Of a stretch of 64,000 nt of DNA, positions 52,749 through 60,481 are shown piece by piece. The translations under genes and the position numbers were made by a program. The notes beneath the pieces are model-generated. The model had not been told where the DNA came from and ran no database searches. It saw nothing but the letters and a program-made list of their open reading frames with translations. Source of the stretch: Robbsia betulipollinis. GTDB taxonomy: Bacteria; Pseudomonadota; Gammaproteobacteria; Burkholderiales; Burkholderiaceae. Numbering within the stretch: the first letter of the stretch is position 1; every line of letters begins with the position of its first letter. Location: positions 124,001 through 188,000 of the forward strand of contig NZ_JAPMXC010000002.1 in the NCBI RefSeq assembly GCF_026624755.1, in the 5' to 3' direction.

Positions 52749-53330
52749 TCATGCCCGCGCCCGCGGCGCGAGCCAGACATGCAGCGCGGCGAAAGTTTCG
52801 CGAGCGGCGGCGACCGCGGCGGCGGCCTGTTCCGGTGCCACCTCTTCCGCCATGCGCACCTTGAAGGCGTTCCACATGCTGCCGGTATGCTCGCGGTAGG
52901 GATCGAAATACCCATACCCCAGGTGCTCGGACAAGCCAAAGCGGCGCGCCATCGCCGGGCCGATGAAACGTCCGCCGAGCGTCGAACCCTCCATGACGTA
53001 CATCGAACCCAATGCACGCGGCAACGTGTCGAGCGCCGGCAGCGCCGTGCAAACGGGCAGCGCCGCGGGATCGCAGGCGCCGCCGCTCAAATGGCGCAGG
53101 TCCGCATCCAGCAGCGGCGTCTTCTCCCGCTCGCGCGCGAAATCGCCCAGCCGTTCGGGCAAAGCGACAGCCAGACGCGCCTCCCACGGCGCGACGAAAC
53201 CGCGAAATCCTTCCAGCAACGCGACATAGGCAGGACGCGCCATTTCCGGACGGGCCAGATCGAGCGCGCGCTCGAGCGCCTCGTGCGCGTCGGCGGTGTC
53301 ATTTTTGAGACGGGTTAGCAATTCGGTCAT
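52749..53330 (-). CDS. bphO: bacteriophytochrome-associated heme oxygenase
   Basis: 193 residues from ATG 53330; the frame is open to 53465, but MTELLTRLKNDTADAHEALE is the family start. The His in ADAHEALE is the likely proximal heme ligand. LGSMYVMEGSTLGGRFIGPAMARRFG is the conserved distal helix region, and EHTGSMWNAFKVRMAEE follows. The enzyme opens heme to biliverdin, iron and CO using reductant and oxygen. It is the first gene of the bphO-bphP-regulator-kinase operon, ensuring chromophore supply. The upstream gap holds several palindromes and the probable promoter. Confidence 0.93.
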   Translation of the reverse strand: MTELLTRLKNDTADAHEALERALDLARPEMARPAYVALLEGFRGFVAPWEARLAVALPERLGDFAREREKTPLLDADLRHLSGGACDPAALPVCTALPALDTLPRALGSMYVMEGSTLGGRFIGPAMARRFGLSEHLGYGYFDPYREHTGSMWNAFKVRMAEEVAPEQAAAAVAAARETFAALHVWLAPRARA

Positions 53331-53370
53331 GCAGTATCGGAAGACGAGATGGCGGAAGCGCACCCTGCCA

Positions 53371-53430
53371 CAAAACCTGCGTTTTGACGCTCGGTGGCGC
53401 GTACGGCATCGTACATCATAGCAATATTGC
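53371..53430 (-). promoter_or_regulatory. bphO operon leader with three palindromes
   Basis: Between Ku and bphO lie CAAAAC-CTGC-GTTTTG (53371-53386), GTACGGCATCGTAC (53401-53414) and GCAATATTGC (53421-53430). On the minus strand TATGAT (53415-53420) is a probable -10 box, flanked by the last two palindromes, which could be regulator sites. Confidence 0.5.
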
Positions 53431-53461
53431 GTCTGCGCGGCTGCGTGGCGCGTGCACGGTG

Positions 53462-54448
53462 TCATGCGGATGCGCCCTTCGCCTCGCTCTCGGTGTCGCG
53501 CTTCGTCTTTTTTGCGCGAACCGGCGTCGCGGGCGCGCGCGCGCCGAGACTGCGGCGCAACAGTTCGCTCAGGTCGACGACGTTGTCCCGGCTCGCCGCC
53601 GCGGGTGGCTCCGGTGTTTCGAGCGCATGCGTCTTGCCCGCTTTTACCTTGCGCGCAACCAGGGCCAGGATGTCGTCATGGAAGGTGTCGTGGTATTGCG
53701 CGGGCTCCCATGCACTGCTCATCTCCTCGACCAGCCGCAGCGCCATGTCCACCTCCTTTGCGGTGACCCCTGCCCGGCCGACGTCTTCCGGCGGCAGCGT
53801 CAGGGCGGCGGGATCGCGCACCTCGCTGGCCCAGCGCAGGGTATTGAGCGCCAGGACCGGCCCCGACGGCACCAGCGCCGCGAGATGCTGCTTGCCATGC
53901 ATCACGACATTTGCCACGCCGATCTTGCCGGCCCGTCGCAAGGCCTCGCGCAGCAGCGCGTAGACCTTGTCGCCGCCCTTGTCGGGCGCGAGGAAATACG
54001 GGGTGTCGAGGTACAGGAACGATATCTCCGCCGCATTGACGAAGGCGAGAATCTCCACCGTCTGGGTCGACGCGACGTTCGCGGCACGGATCTCCTCGTC
54101 CGATAGCACCACGTATTCGCCTTTGCGGTGTTCGATGCCGCGCACGATGTCTTCCTTCGCCACTTCCTCGCCGGTCGCCTTGTTGATCTTGCGATAGCCG
54201 ATCGGATCGAACGTGCGCCGGTCGAGCAGATCGAATCCGACCCCGACGTGCGCGGTGGCGGGATAGAGCCGTACCGGGACATGCACCAGCCCGAAGCTCA
54301 CGGCGCCCTTCCAGATCATGTGCGGCGTGCCGTTATCGGCGACCGGTGCGAGGCCTTTTTTGCCCGGTGCCCTGGCCTTTTTCACGGGTGCCACCGCCTT
54401 TTCGCCCGATGCCGCCGCCTTTTCCCTGCCGCCTTGACTGCTGGCCAT
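53462..54448 (-). CDS. ku: Ku protein (non-homologous end joining)
   Basis: 328 residues. It is the bacterial Ku homodimer that rings DNA ends. HMIWKGAVSFGLVHVPVRLYPAT opens the core, IGYRKINKATGEEV, EISFLYLDTPYFLAPD and KIGVANVVMHGKQHLAALVPSG follow, and the C-terminal basic tail (VDLSELLRRSL, RAKKTKRD) recruits the ligase. The first 40 residues are an added Lys/Pro-rich segment (EKAVAPVKKARAPGKKG). Its usual partner, the ligase-polymerase LigD, is not in this window, although the two genes are often linked in Burkholderiales. Confidence 0.95.
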   Translation of the reverse strand: MASSQGGREKAAASGEKAVAPVKKARAPGKKGLAPVADNGTPHMIWKGAVSFGLVHVPVRLYPATAHVGVGFDLLDRRTFDPIGYRKINKATGEEVAKEDIVRGIEHRKGEYVVLSDEEIRAANVASTQTVEILAFVNAAEISFLYLDTPYFLAPDKGGDKVYALLREALRRAGKIGVANVVMHGKQHLAALVPSGPVLALNTLRWASEVRDPAALTLPPEDVGRAGVTAKEVDMALRLVEEMSSAWEPAQYHDTFHDDILALVARKVKAGKTHALETPEPPAAASRDNVVDLSELLRRSLGARAPATPVRAKKTKRDTESEAKGASA

Positions 54449-54472
54449 GCGCGTTTCCTCAGAGTGAACGAT

Positions 54473-56437
54473 TCATTTTCCGGCAAGCGCGGCGACGGCG
54501 CCCAGCAAACGCGTCGGATCGACCGGTTTCGAGAAGTGCAGCGCATAACCGCGCGACAGCGCCCGGTCGCGGTCCTCCCGCTGCGCGAACGCCGTCACCG
54601 CAATGGCGGCCAGCCGTTCCTGCGGCTCGACCCCGCGATTCTCCTCCCACTGGCGAATGCGCAGAAGCGTCACATAGCCGTCCTCGTCCGGCATCGCGAT
54701 ATCGCAGATCAGGATGTCGGGCTCGTGCTGCGGACCGCGGGCCTCGAGCTGGGCGATCGCATCGCGTCCCGATTCCGCCGCCAGGACCTCGGCGCCGCTT
54801 TGTTCCAGCACCGCCGTGAGCGATTCGCGTACCTCTTGCTGATCGTCGATCACCATGACCGCTATGCCGGCGAGCGAGGGGAAGGCCTGCGTCGGCGCCA
54901 CGTGCCGGGCAGCGGCGGCACGATGCTCGCCCAGTGTCGGCAGCGTCAGCGTGAAACGGGCGCCGTGGGATTCGCCCTCGCTTTGCGCCAGCAGTTCGCC
55001 GCCGTGCAGTTCGGCCAGTTGTCGCGCGACCGGCAGGCCAAGGCCGAAACCGTCGCTGCGACGCGTCGTGGACTGGTCGACCTGCGCGAACGTGCGAAAA
55101 ATGCCGGGCAGCAGAGCCGGCGCGATGCCCACGCCATCGTCCTCGACGCTCAAGGCGACGAACGCGCCGCCCGGCACATCCGGCAGCCGCGCGATCGACC
55201 GGCCCGCGTCGGGGTCTGCGACCTCGCGCTGCGGACGTTGCGCCGTCTGCACCCGCACGCGAATGACCCCGCCAGCGGTGCTGAACTTGATCGCGTTGCC
55301 AAGCAACTGGGACACGATCTGCGTGACACGCTCGACGTCGCCCGTTACCGTCTGCCAGTCGGGCAGGGAAGCGGGAACGCCACGACGGCGATCCGGCGCG
55401 GTGAAGGCGGTGACGGTTTCCTGTTCGGCTGCCTGCACGCCCGCGCCCTCACCGCCAGCATCGGCGTCGGCCCGCGGTGCAATCACGATACGTTCGACCG
55501 TCAACTGCTTTTTTTCCAGTTCCGGCGCCAGGGTGCGCAGCGTCGCCTCCACCGTGTCGCCGAGACGGAACGTGGCATAGCGCAGATGTACGTCGCCGGC
55601 GAGAACCCGCGCCGCGTCGATCAGGGTATCGACCATTTCGACCTGCCGCTCGACACCCGCCGTAATGCCGGCCAGTGCGCGGTCCGCCTGGGGCAGCGCC
55701 GCCGGTGGCAAGTGGGAGGCCTCCAGCGATTGTCGCAGGACATGCGTCCAGCTGCGGATCGAGGACAAGGGCGAACGCAGTTCGTGCGACACTATCGCGA
55801 GCAGTTCGCGACGCATGCGCTCGACCGCCGATTCGCCGGGGTGCAGCGTCATCGTCTGGGCATGCGGGACCGGAGCGTCGGTTTGCTGCCCGCCGGAACC
55901 CGATCCGGTTGCCTTGGCGTCGTCGCAAGGCTGCGACATCAGGATGACGCCGGCGAGGCGGCCGTCGGCGTCGGTGAACGGGGTCAGGGAAAGCTGCAGG
56001 GAGATCGTGTCCTGGCATAGTGAAAAACGCAGGATATCGCCCTGCATCACTGCGTACAGCGCCTCATGACTGATCGGCAGCGCATGAAGCGTGGCATGGG
56101 TGGCGGCATTGCGCACGCCCATCGTCTGCGACAGGACGTCGAGCAGCGCCGCATGCAGGGTCGGCAAGTCGCCATCGACGAAATGCATCGCGTAGCCGGG
56201 GCGGATTTCCTGGACAGGCTCGGCCAGGGCAACGGCGTCGGACGGTGACGCCGGGGCCGACGCAGCGTCCGGAAAAGGCAGTGACGCGGCGATCGACGCG
56301 TCGGAGGTATCGCCATCCGCCAACGTGGCGACGGATGCCGGGGCGAGCACGAAAATGTCGGTGTGTACCTTGCGCATGGTCTGGAGAGCCGGTGGTGTCG
56401 GTGCCTTTCCGAGCGAAGTGGGAATACGGCGATACAT
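54473..56437 (-). CDS. hybrid histidine kinase with PAS-like input and receiver
   Basis: 654 residues, no membrane helix. The N-terminus (about 25-190) is a PAS-like region with low-complexity parts; I cannot name its ligand. The core has ERMRRELLAIVSHELRSPLSSIRSW (phospho-His) and a HATPase with LLGNAIKFSTAGG, DDGVGI and DGFGLGLPVARQLAELHGG. A C-terminal receiver follows: VMVIDDQQEVRESLTAVLEQSG, Asp in ILICDIAMPDEDGYV and Lys in LHFSKPVDPTRL. It lies 24 bases upstream of ku on the same strand, so the two may be cotranscribed. The start at 56437 is uncertain; ATG at residue 21 (MRKVHTD) is an alternative. Confidence 0.85.
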   Translation of the reverse strand: MYRRIPTSLGKAPTPPALQTMRKVHTDIFVLAPASVATLADGDTSDASIAASLPFPDAASAPASPSDAVALAEPVQEIRPGYAMHFVDGDLPTLHAALLDVLSQTMGVRNAATHATLHALPISHEALYAVMQGDILRFSLCQDTISLQLSLTPFTDADGRLAGVILMSQPCDDAKATGSGSGGQQTDAPVPHAQTMTLHPGESAVERMRRELLAIVSHELRSPLSSIRSWTHVLRQSLEASHLPPAALPQADRALAGITAGVERQVEMVDTLIDAARVLAGDVHLRYATFRLGDTVEATLRTLAPELEKKQLTVERIVIAPRADADAGGEGAGVQAAEQETVTAFTAPDRRRGVPASLPDWQTVTGDVERVTQIVSQLLGNAIKFSTAGGVIRVRVQTAQRPQREVADPDAGRSIARLPDVPGGAFVALSVEDDGVGIAPALLPGIFRTFAQVDQSTTRRSDGFGLGLPVARQLAELHGGELLAQSEGESHGARFTLTLPTLGEHRAAAARHVAPTQAFPSLAGIAVMVIDDQQEVRESLTAVLEQSGAEVLAAESGRDAIAQLEARGPQHEPDILICDIAMPDEDGYVTLLRIRQWEENRGVEPQERLAAIAVTAFAQREDRDRALSRGYALHFSKPVDPTRLLGAVAALAGK

Positions 56438-56580
56438 GCAGTGCAGTTCGAGTAATGCTGCGTAACCAGCACGGAGTAACTAGCACGGAGCATGCCCAGA
56501 ACCTCGCCGCCATACCGCCCGGGCTTATCCGAGGCAACCGCGCAGGTCATGCCACCGCTCGCTTTTTTCGGGAAACCATC

Positions 56581-56979
56581 ATGCCCTTCATCGAACACCT
56601 CGATCATCTCGTCCTGACCTGCGTGGATCTCGACGCCACGAAACGTTTCTATACGTTCGTCATGCAGATGCGGCTCGAAACATTCGGCGAAGGCCGCGTC
56701 GCCTTCCATTTCGGCGCGCAGAAGATCAATCTGCATGTGCGCGGCGCCGAGGTGTCGCCCCACGCCCACTTGCCGGCGCCGGGCGCGCTCGACCTGTGCT
56801 TCATCGCCAGCGTGCCGCTCGACGAGGTCATCACCCACCTGGGCCATTGCGGCTGGCCGATCGTCGAGGGCCCGGTCGAGCGAAACGGGGCGACGGGCAA
56901 ACTGCGCTCCATCTACATTCGCGATCCGGACCTGAACCTCATCGAAATTTCGGAAGCCCTGGGCGCGCCGGCCGCCTGA
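56581..56979 (+). CDS. VOC (glyoxalase/dioxygenase fold) protein
   Basis: 132 residues from ATG 56581. It starts MPFIEHLDHLVLTCVDLDAT, with the first metal His of the vicinal-oxygen-chelate fold in LDHLVL. It continues RFYTFVMQMRLETFGEGRVAFHFGAQKINLHV and ends in IYIRDPDLNLIEISE, carrying the Glu ligand. It has two paired beta-alpha-beta-beta-beta modules. It resembles the small bacterial VOC proteins annotated as virulence or dioxygenase-like; the substrate is unknown. No resistance role is implied. It precedes serB by about 100 bases. Confidence 0.85.
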   Translation: MPFIEHLDHLVLTCVDLDATKRFYTFVMQMRLETFGEGRVAFHFGAQKINLHVRGAEVSPHAHLPAPGALDLCFIASVPLDEVITHLGHCGWPIVEGPVERNGATGKLRSIYIRDPDLNLIEISEALGAPAA

Positions 56980-57080
56980 GCGGCATGCAGGGCACGGCCG
57001 AGCGCTTACAATACGGGCTTCGCCACGTCACGGACCGGCCGCAGCGCCGGTCGCCGCGTCATTTCCCGCACCGCCACCCC

Positions 57081-57929
57081 ATGACCGCCGCCACCAACCT
57101 CACCCTGCAAAGCCTCGTTCCGATCGCCGACGAGCATCTGGACCAACTGCGCCGCCTCTCGGGCGCGACCTCGCTGGTCGAAATCGACGCCACCGCCTGC
57201 CGGCTGATCGCCGCGCCGCTCGAACAGCGGGAGGCCGTGGCGCATTATTGCGCGGCCCACGCACTGGACCACGCCTATCTGCCGCCGTTGCGGCTCGCGG
57301 ATTTCGGTCTGCTGGCGATGGACATGGATTCGACGCTGATCACCATCGAGTGCATCGACGAGATCGCCGACTTCTGCGGGTTGAAGGCCGAGGTCAGTGC
57401 GATCACCGAAGCCGCGATGCGCGGCGAGATCGGCGATTTCCGAGAAAGTCTGCGCCGCCGTGTCGCCCTGCTGGCGGGCCTGGACGCCAGCGTACTCGAA
57501 CAGGTCTACGACGCGCGCGTGCGTCTCTCGCCCGGCGCGGAAACGATGCTTGCCGGCGTGCGCGACGCCGGGCTCGCGACGCTGCTGGTATCGGGGGGCT
57601 TTACATTCTTCACACGCCGGCTCAAGGCGCGGCTCGGCATCGAGGAGGCGCATGCGAATACGCTGGAAATCGTCGGCGGCAAGCTGACGGGCCGCGTGCT
57701 GGGCGAGATCGTCGACGGCGAGGTCAAGGCGCGGCATGTCCTCACCGCCTGCAAGGCGCTGGGCATCGACGGGCGGCAGGCGATCGCCATGGGCGACGGT
57801 TCGAACGATCTGCCGATGATGCGCGTGGCGGGCCTGTCGGTCGCCTTTCGCGCGAAGCCCGTCGTGCGGGCCGGCGCGAGCGTGGCATTCGATCATGTCG
57901 GCCTGGACGGCCTGCTGCGGCTGTTCTGA
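57081..57929 (+). CDS. serB: phosphoserine phosphatase
   Basis: 282 residues from ATG 57081. A short N-terminal domain replaces the ACT domains of some SerB proteins. The HAD core begins LLAMDMDSTLITIECIDEIAD (catalytic Asp pair in DMDST) and includes SGGFTFFTRRLKARLG (motif II), EVKARHVL (motif III Lys) and AMGDGSNDLPMMRVAG (motif IV). The cap contains AAMRGEIGDFRESLRRRV. It removes phosphate from L-phosphoserine, the last step of serine synthesis. A GC-rich hairpin follows at 57943-57972. The convergent metC lies beyond it. Confidence 0.95.
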   Translation: MTAATNLTLQSLVPIADEHLDQLRRLSGATSLVEIDATACRLIAAPLEQREAVAHYCAAHALDHAYLPPLRLADFGLLAMDMDSTLITIECIDEIADFCGLKAEVSAITEAAMRGEIGDFRESLRRRVALLAGLDASVLEQVYDARVRLSPGAETMLAGVRDAGLATLLVSGGFTFFTRRLKARLGIEEAHANTLEIVGGKLTGRVLGEIVDGEVKARHVLTACKALGIDGRQAIAMGDGSNDLPMMRVAGLSVAFRAKPVVRAGASVAFDHVGLDGLLRLF

Positions 57930-57942
57930 CGGGAACGCAAGG

Positions 57943-57972
57943 GCGTCGGCGTCGCACGATCGGCGCCGACGC
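57943..57972. terminator. GC-rich hairpin between serB and metC
   Basis: GCGTCGGCG pairs with CGCCGACGC across 12 bases, between two convergent genes. No T-run follows, so intrinsic termination is uncertain. Confidence 0.4.
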
Positions 57973-58025
57973 ACGCGGCGCCACGCGGCACCGGTGCGAC
58001 GAACCACGCCGGTGCGGGCGACCGC

Positions 58026-59222
58026 TCAGGCGCCCAGGTGCTTCACCAGGCTCTGTTCGAGATCCGCGCGCAGGTCCTCGTCGCTCTCCAGGCCGACGAA
58101 GAAACGCACGAGGGTGCCCTTGTGCTCCCAGGCGCGCGCGGTGCGCATCGTGCCATCGAGTGCGTACGGCACGGCAAGACTATACGCGCCGCCCCAACTG
58201 AAACCGATCTTGAACAGCCGCAGGCCCTCGACGAAGGCATCGATCTGCCCGGGCGTGTAGGTCTCGTTGAACACCACCGAGAACAGGCCGCCCGCGTGAC
58301 TGAAATCGCGGCGCCAGCAGGCGTGACCGGGGCAATCGGGCAGCCCCGGATGCAGCACCGCGCTGACTTCCGGGCGCAGCTTGAGCCAGGTGGCCAGTCC
58401 CAGCGCCGCGCGGTCGTGCGCGCCGTAACGCAATGCCAGCGTCGCCAGGCTGCGCAGCACCAGCGAACAATCGTCCTGCGACACCCCCAGGCCCAGCCGC
58501 ATGCGCGCCAGCTTCAATCTGGCATGCAGGGCCGCGTCGCGCGTGATCAACGCGCCCATCAATACGTCGCTGCCGCCCGACTGGTATTTCGTCAGCGCCT
58601 GCATCGATATGTCGCAGCCATGATCGAAGGGTTTGAATCCCAGGCCGGCCGAATACGTATTGTCGATTGCGGTGACCGCGCCCGCTTCGCGGGCCACGGC
58701 GGTGATCGCCGGCACGTCGGGCACCTCCATCGTCACCGAACCGGGCGCCTCGATCCAGATCAGGCGCGTGTTGGGCTGGATCAGATCGCGGATGCCCGCG
58801 CCGATCATCGGATCGTAATACCGCACCGTGATGCCGAAATCACGCGCCAGCCAGTCGCCGTGATCGCGATTCGGCTGATAGGCATTGTCCGGCACCAGCA
58901 CGTCGTCGCCCTGCTTCACCAGCGCGAAATAGACGTTCGATATCGCCGCGAGTCCCGAGGGCTGCAGCAGGCAGAATTCGCCGCCCTCGATCATCGCCAG
59001 CCGGCGCGCGAGCGTCGCCGAGGTCGGCGTCTGGTGCAGGCCATAGCGCCACTGATCGTCGCTGTGCAGATCGAAATCGCGCAGCGTCGCCAGATCGGGA
59101 AAGACCACGGTCGACGCGCGGTACACCGGCGTGGGAAAGGCCACGAAGCCCGATGCGAGGCCCACGTCCTCGTGCAACAACCGGGTCTGCAAATGTTCTG
59201 TGTCTGCTGGGAGTGCGCTCAT
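58026..59222 (-). CDS. metC: cystathionine beta-lyase
   Basis: 398 residues from ATG 59222. It is a Cys/Met-metabolism PLP enzyme: TPVYRASTVVF, YGLHQTPTSATLARRLAMIEGGEFCLLQPSGLAAIS, IDNTYSAGLGFKPFDHGCDISMQALTKYQSGGSDVLMGAL (PLP Lys in LTKYQSG), and FSWGGAYSLAVPY at the C-terminus, typical of proteobacterial MetC. It splits cystathionine to homocysteine, pyruvate and ammonia in methionine synthesis. Its start overlaps the stop of the upstream exported-protein gene by four bases. Confidence 0.93.
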   Translation of the reverse strand: MSALPADTEHLQTRLLHEDVGLASGFVAFPTPVYRASTVVFPDLATLRDFDLHSDDQWRYGLHQTPTSATLARRLAMIEGGEFCLLQPSGLAAISNVYFALVKQGDDVLVPDNAYQPNRDHGDWLARDFGITVRYYDPMIGAGIRDLIQPNTRLIWIEAPGSVTMEVPDVPAITAVAREAGAVTAIDNTYSAGLGFKPFDHGCDISMQALTKYQSGGSDVLMGALITRDAALHARLKLARMRLGLGVSQDDCSLVLRSLATLALRYGAHDRAALGLATWLKLRPEVSAVLHPGLPDCPGHACWRRDFSHAGGLFSVVFNETYTPGQIDAFVEGLRLFKIGFSWGGAYSLAVPYALDGTMRTARAWEHKGTLVRFFVGLESDEDLRADLEQSLVKHLGA

Positions 59223-59839
59223 GGCCGTCCTTGGCTATTGGCCGGGCGCGCGCGCCCCTGGCCGGATTGCATGTCTGTGCTGGAGGCGTCGTCGGCGCGC
59301 GCGGTCCCGGGCACCGGCCGGAGATCGAACGGCGTCGAGACCGATTCGTCGTTGTTCATGCGCTCGCCCGACAGGCTGCCGTCGGCCGCGTACAGGCCCA
59401 CCCATTGACCGCTGATGCGCACGCCATCGTCCGACTCCTCGAGCGTGAGGGTCTCGCCGTCGCGCGCGCCCGCGATCAGGATCACCGCGCCGGGCCGGGC
59501 GTCGCCGTCGCCGGCGAGAAACGCATACTCGCCATTCAATCCCTCGGGGTCGTCCGGCTTGACGCCGATGCGCAGGACGATGCGGCGGCCACCCAGCGTG
59601 CCGCGATACTCGGGGTAGCGCGCGAACGCCGGGTCCGGCGACAGCGGCGCATGCGGAGCCGCCTCGCCGCCGGCCTGCGGCGCGGCGACCGGCGCCGCGT
59701 CGGGCGGGCCGTCCTGCGCGAATACCGGCGTCACAGCGAGCGCGGATCCGGCCATGGCGGCCAGCCACAGTCCAGCCCAGCGCCCTTTGCCCGGACGCCG
59801 CCCGGAACGGGGCCGCGATGCGCGATCGAATGAGGTCAA
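59219..59839 (-). CDS. exported protein of unknown function, coupled to metC
   Basis: 206 residues. After a basic start there is a signal peptide (GLWLAAMAGSALAVTPVFAQD), so it is exported to the periplasm. A Pro/Ala-rich linker follows, then a domain of about 100 residues rich in beta-strand: YRGTLGGRRIVLRIGVKP, LNGEYAFLAGDGDARPGAVILIAG and GVRISGQWVGLYAADGSLSGE. The pattern GxYxY...GxWxG... suggests a lipocalin or calycin-like small barrel, but I do not assign a family. Its stop overlaps the metC start, so it is cotranscribed and perhaps coupled with it; a link to methionine synthesis is not evident. Confidence 0.65.
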   Translation of the reverse strand: MTSFDRASRPRSGRRPGKGRWAGLWLAAMAGSALAVTPVFAQDGPPDAAPVAAPQAGGEAAPHAPLSPDPAFARYPEYRGTLGGRRIVLRIGVKPDDPEGLNGEYAFLAGDGDARPGAVILIAGARDGETLTLEESDDGVRISGQWVGLYAADGSLSGERMNNDESVSTPFDLRPVPGTARADDASSTDMQSGQGRARPANSQGRP

Positions 59840-60045
59840 ACGGGTTCCTTGGTTGGGCGCCGCGCGGTGCGATGCGCGTCGGCGCGACTGCCCGCTAGTA
59901 TAGCGGCACCGGCCGACGACGGCTGCTGGTCGGGCCTGGCCCGATGCCGCGATACCCCGCGGATGTTACCGGGAGCGACAACGCGACGGCGGCGTCGCCC
60001 CCAGGGGGTATCATCGCCCTCTCGACGTTCTACAGGAAATCCTCG

Positions 60046-60471
60046 ATGTCTTTGTCGATGTACGCGAAGTCCGCCACGCGCCGCGTGTCGCATCTGGGCG
60101 CCGCCGCCCTGCTGCTGTCCTGCGCGGCATGCAGCAGCTTCCACATTCCCTTCACGCGCGAGAAGGCGCCCGATCTGACGCCCGCGCGCGCTTCGGCCGA
60201 GAACATGATTCGCCTCGATGCGGCGACCCGTTCCGGCTGCGAGCGAGTGGACAACATCCAGCATCCGGACGGCGCGGCCGACCCGCGCGACCCGGCGCCG
60301 CAGCGCTGGATCGCGCGCACCTGCACCGGCGACATTTCCTACGACGTGGTGACCGTGCCCGGCGACAAGGGGCCGACGCTCAAGGTGACGCCGGTGCCAG
60401 GGCCGATGAACCGGCCGATCAACCCGAATTTCCGCCCGGCGCTGCCGGAAAACGACGCGCCGGCGAAGTGA
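60046..60471 (+). CDS. small lipoprotein, unknown function
   Basis: 141 residues from ATG 60046, with AGGAAA upstream. Residues about 14-28 are hydrophobic and end in LLLSCAACSS, a lipobox with two candidate cysteines. The mature part (DAATRSGCERVDNIQHPDGA, RTCTGDISYDVVTVPGDKG) has two further cysteines that may form a disulfide. It resembles small Burkholderia lipoproteins of unknown role. It converges with rimO, with 10 bases between the stops. Confidence 0.7.
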   Translation: MSLSMYAKSATRRVSHLGAAALLLSCAACSSFHIPFTREKAPDLTPARASAENMIRLDAATRSGCERVDNIQHPDGAADPRDPAPQRWIARTCTGDISYDVVTVPGDKGPTLKVTPVPGPMNRPINPNFRPALPENDAPAK

Positions 60472-60481
60472 TCGCCCCGGA

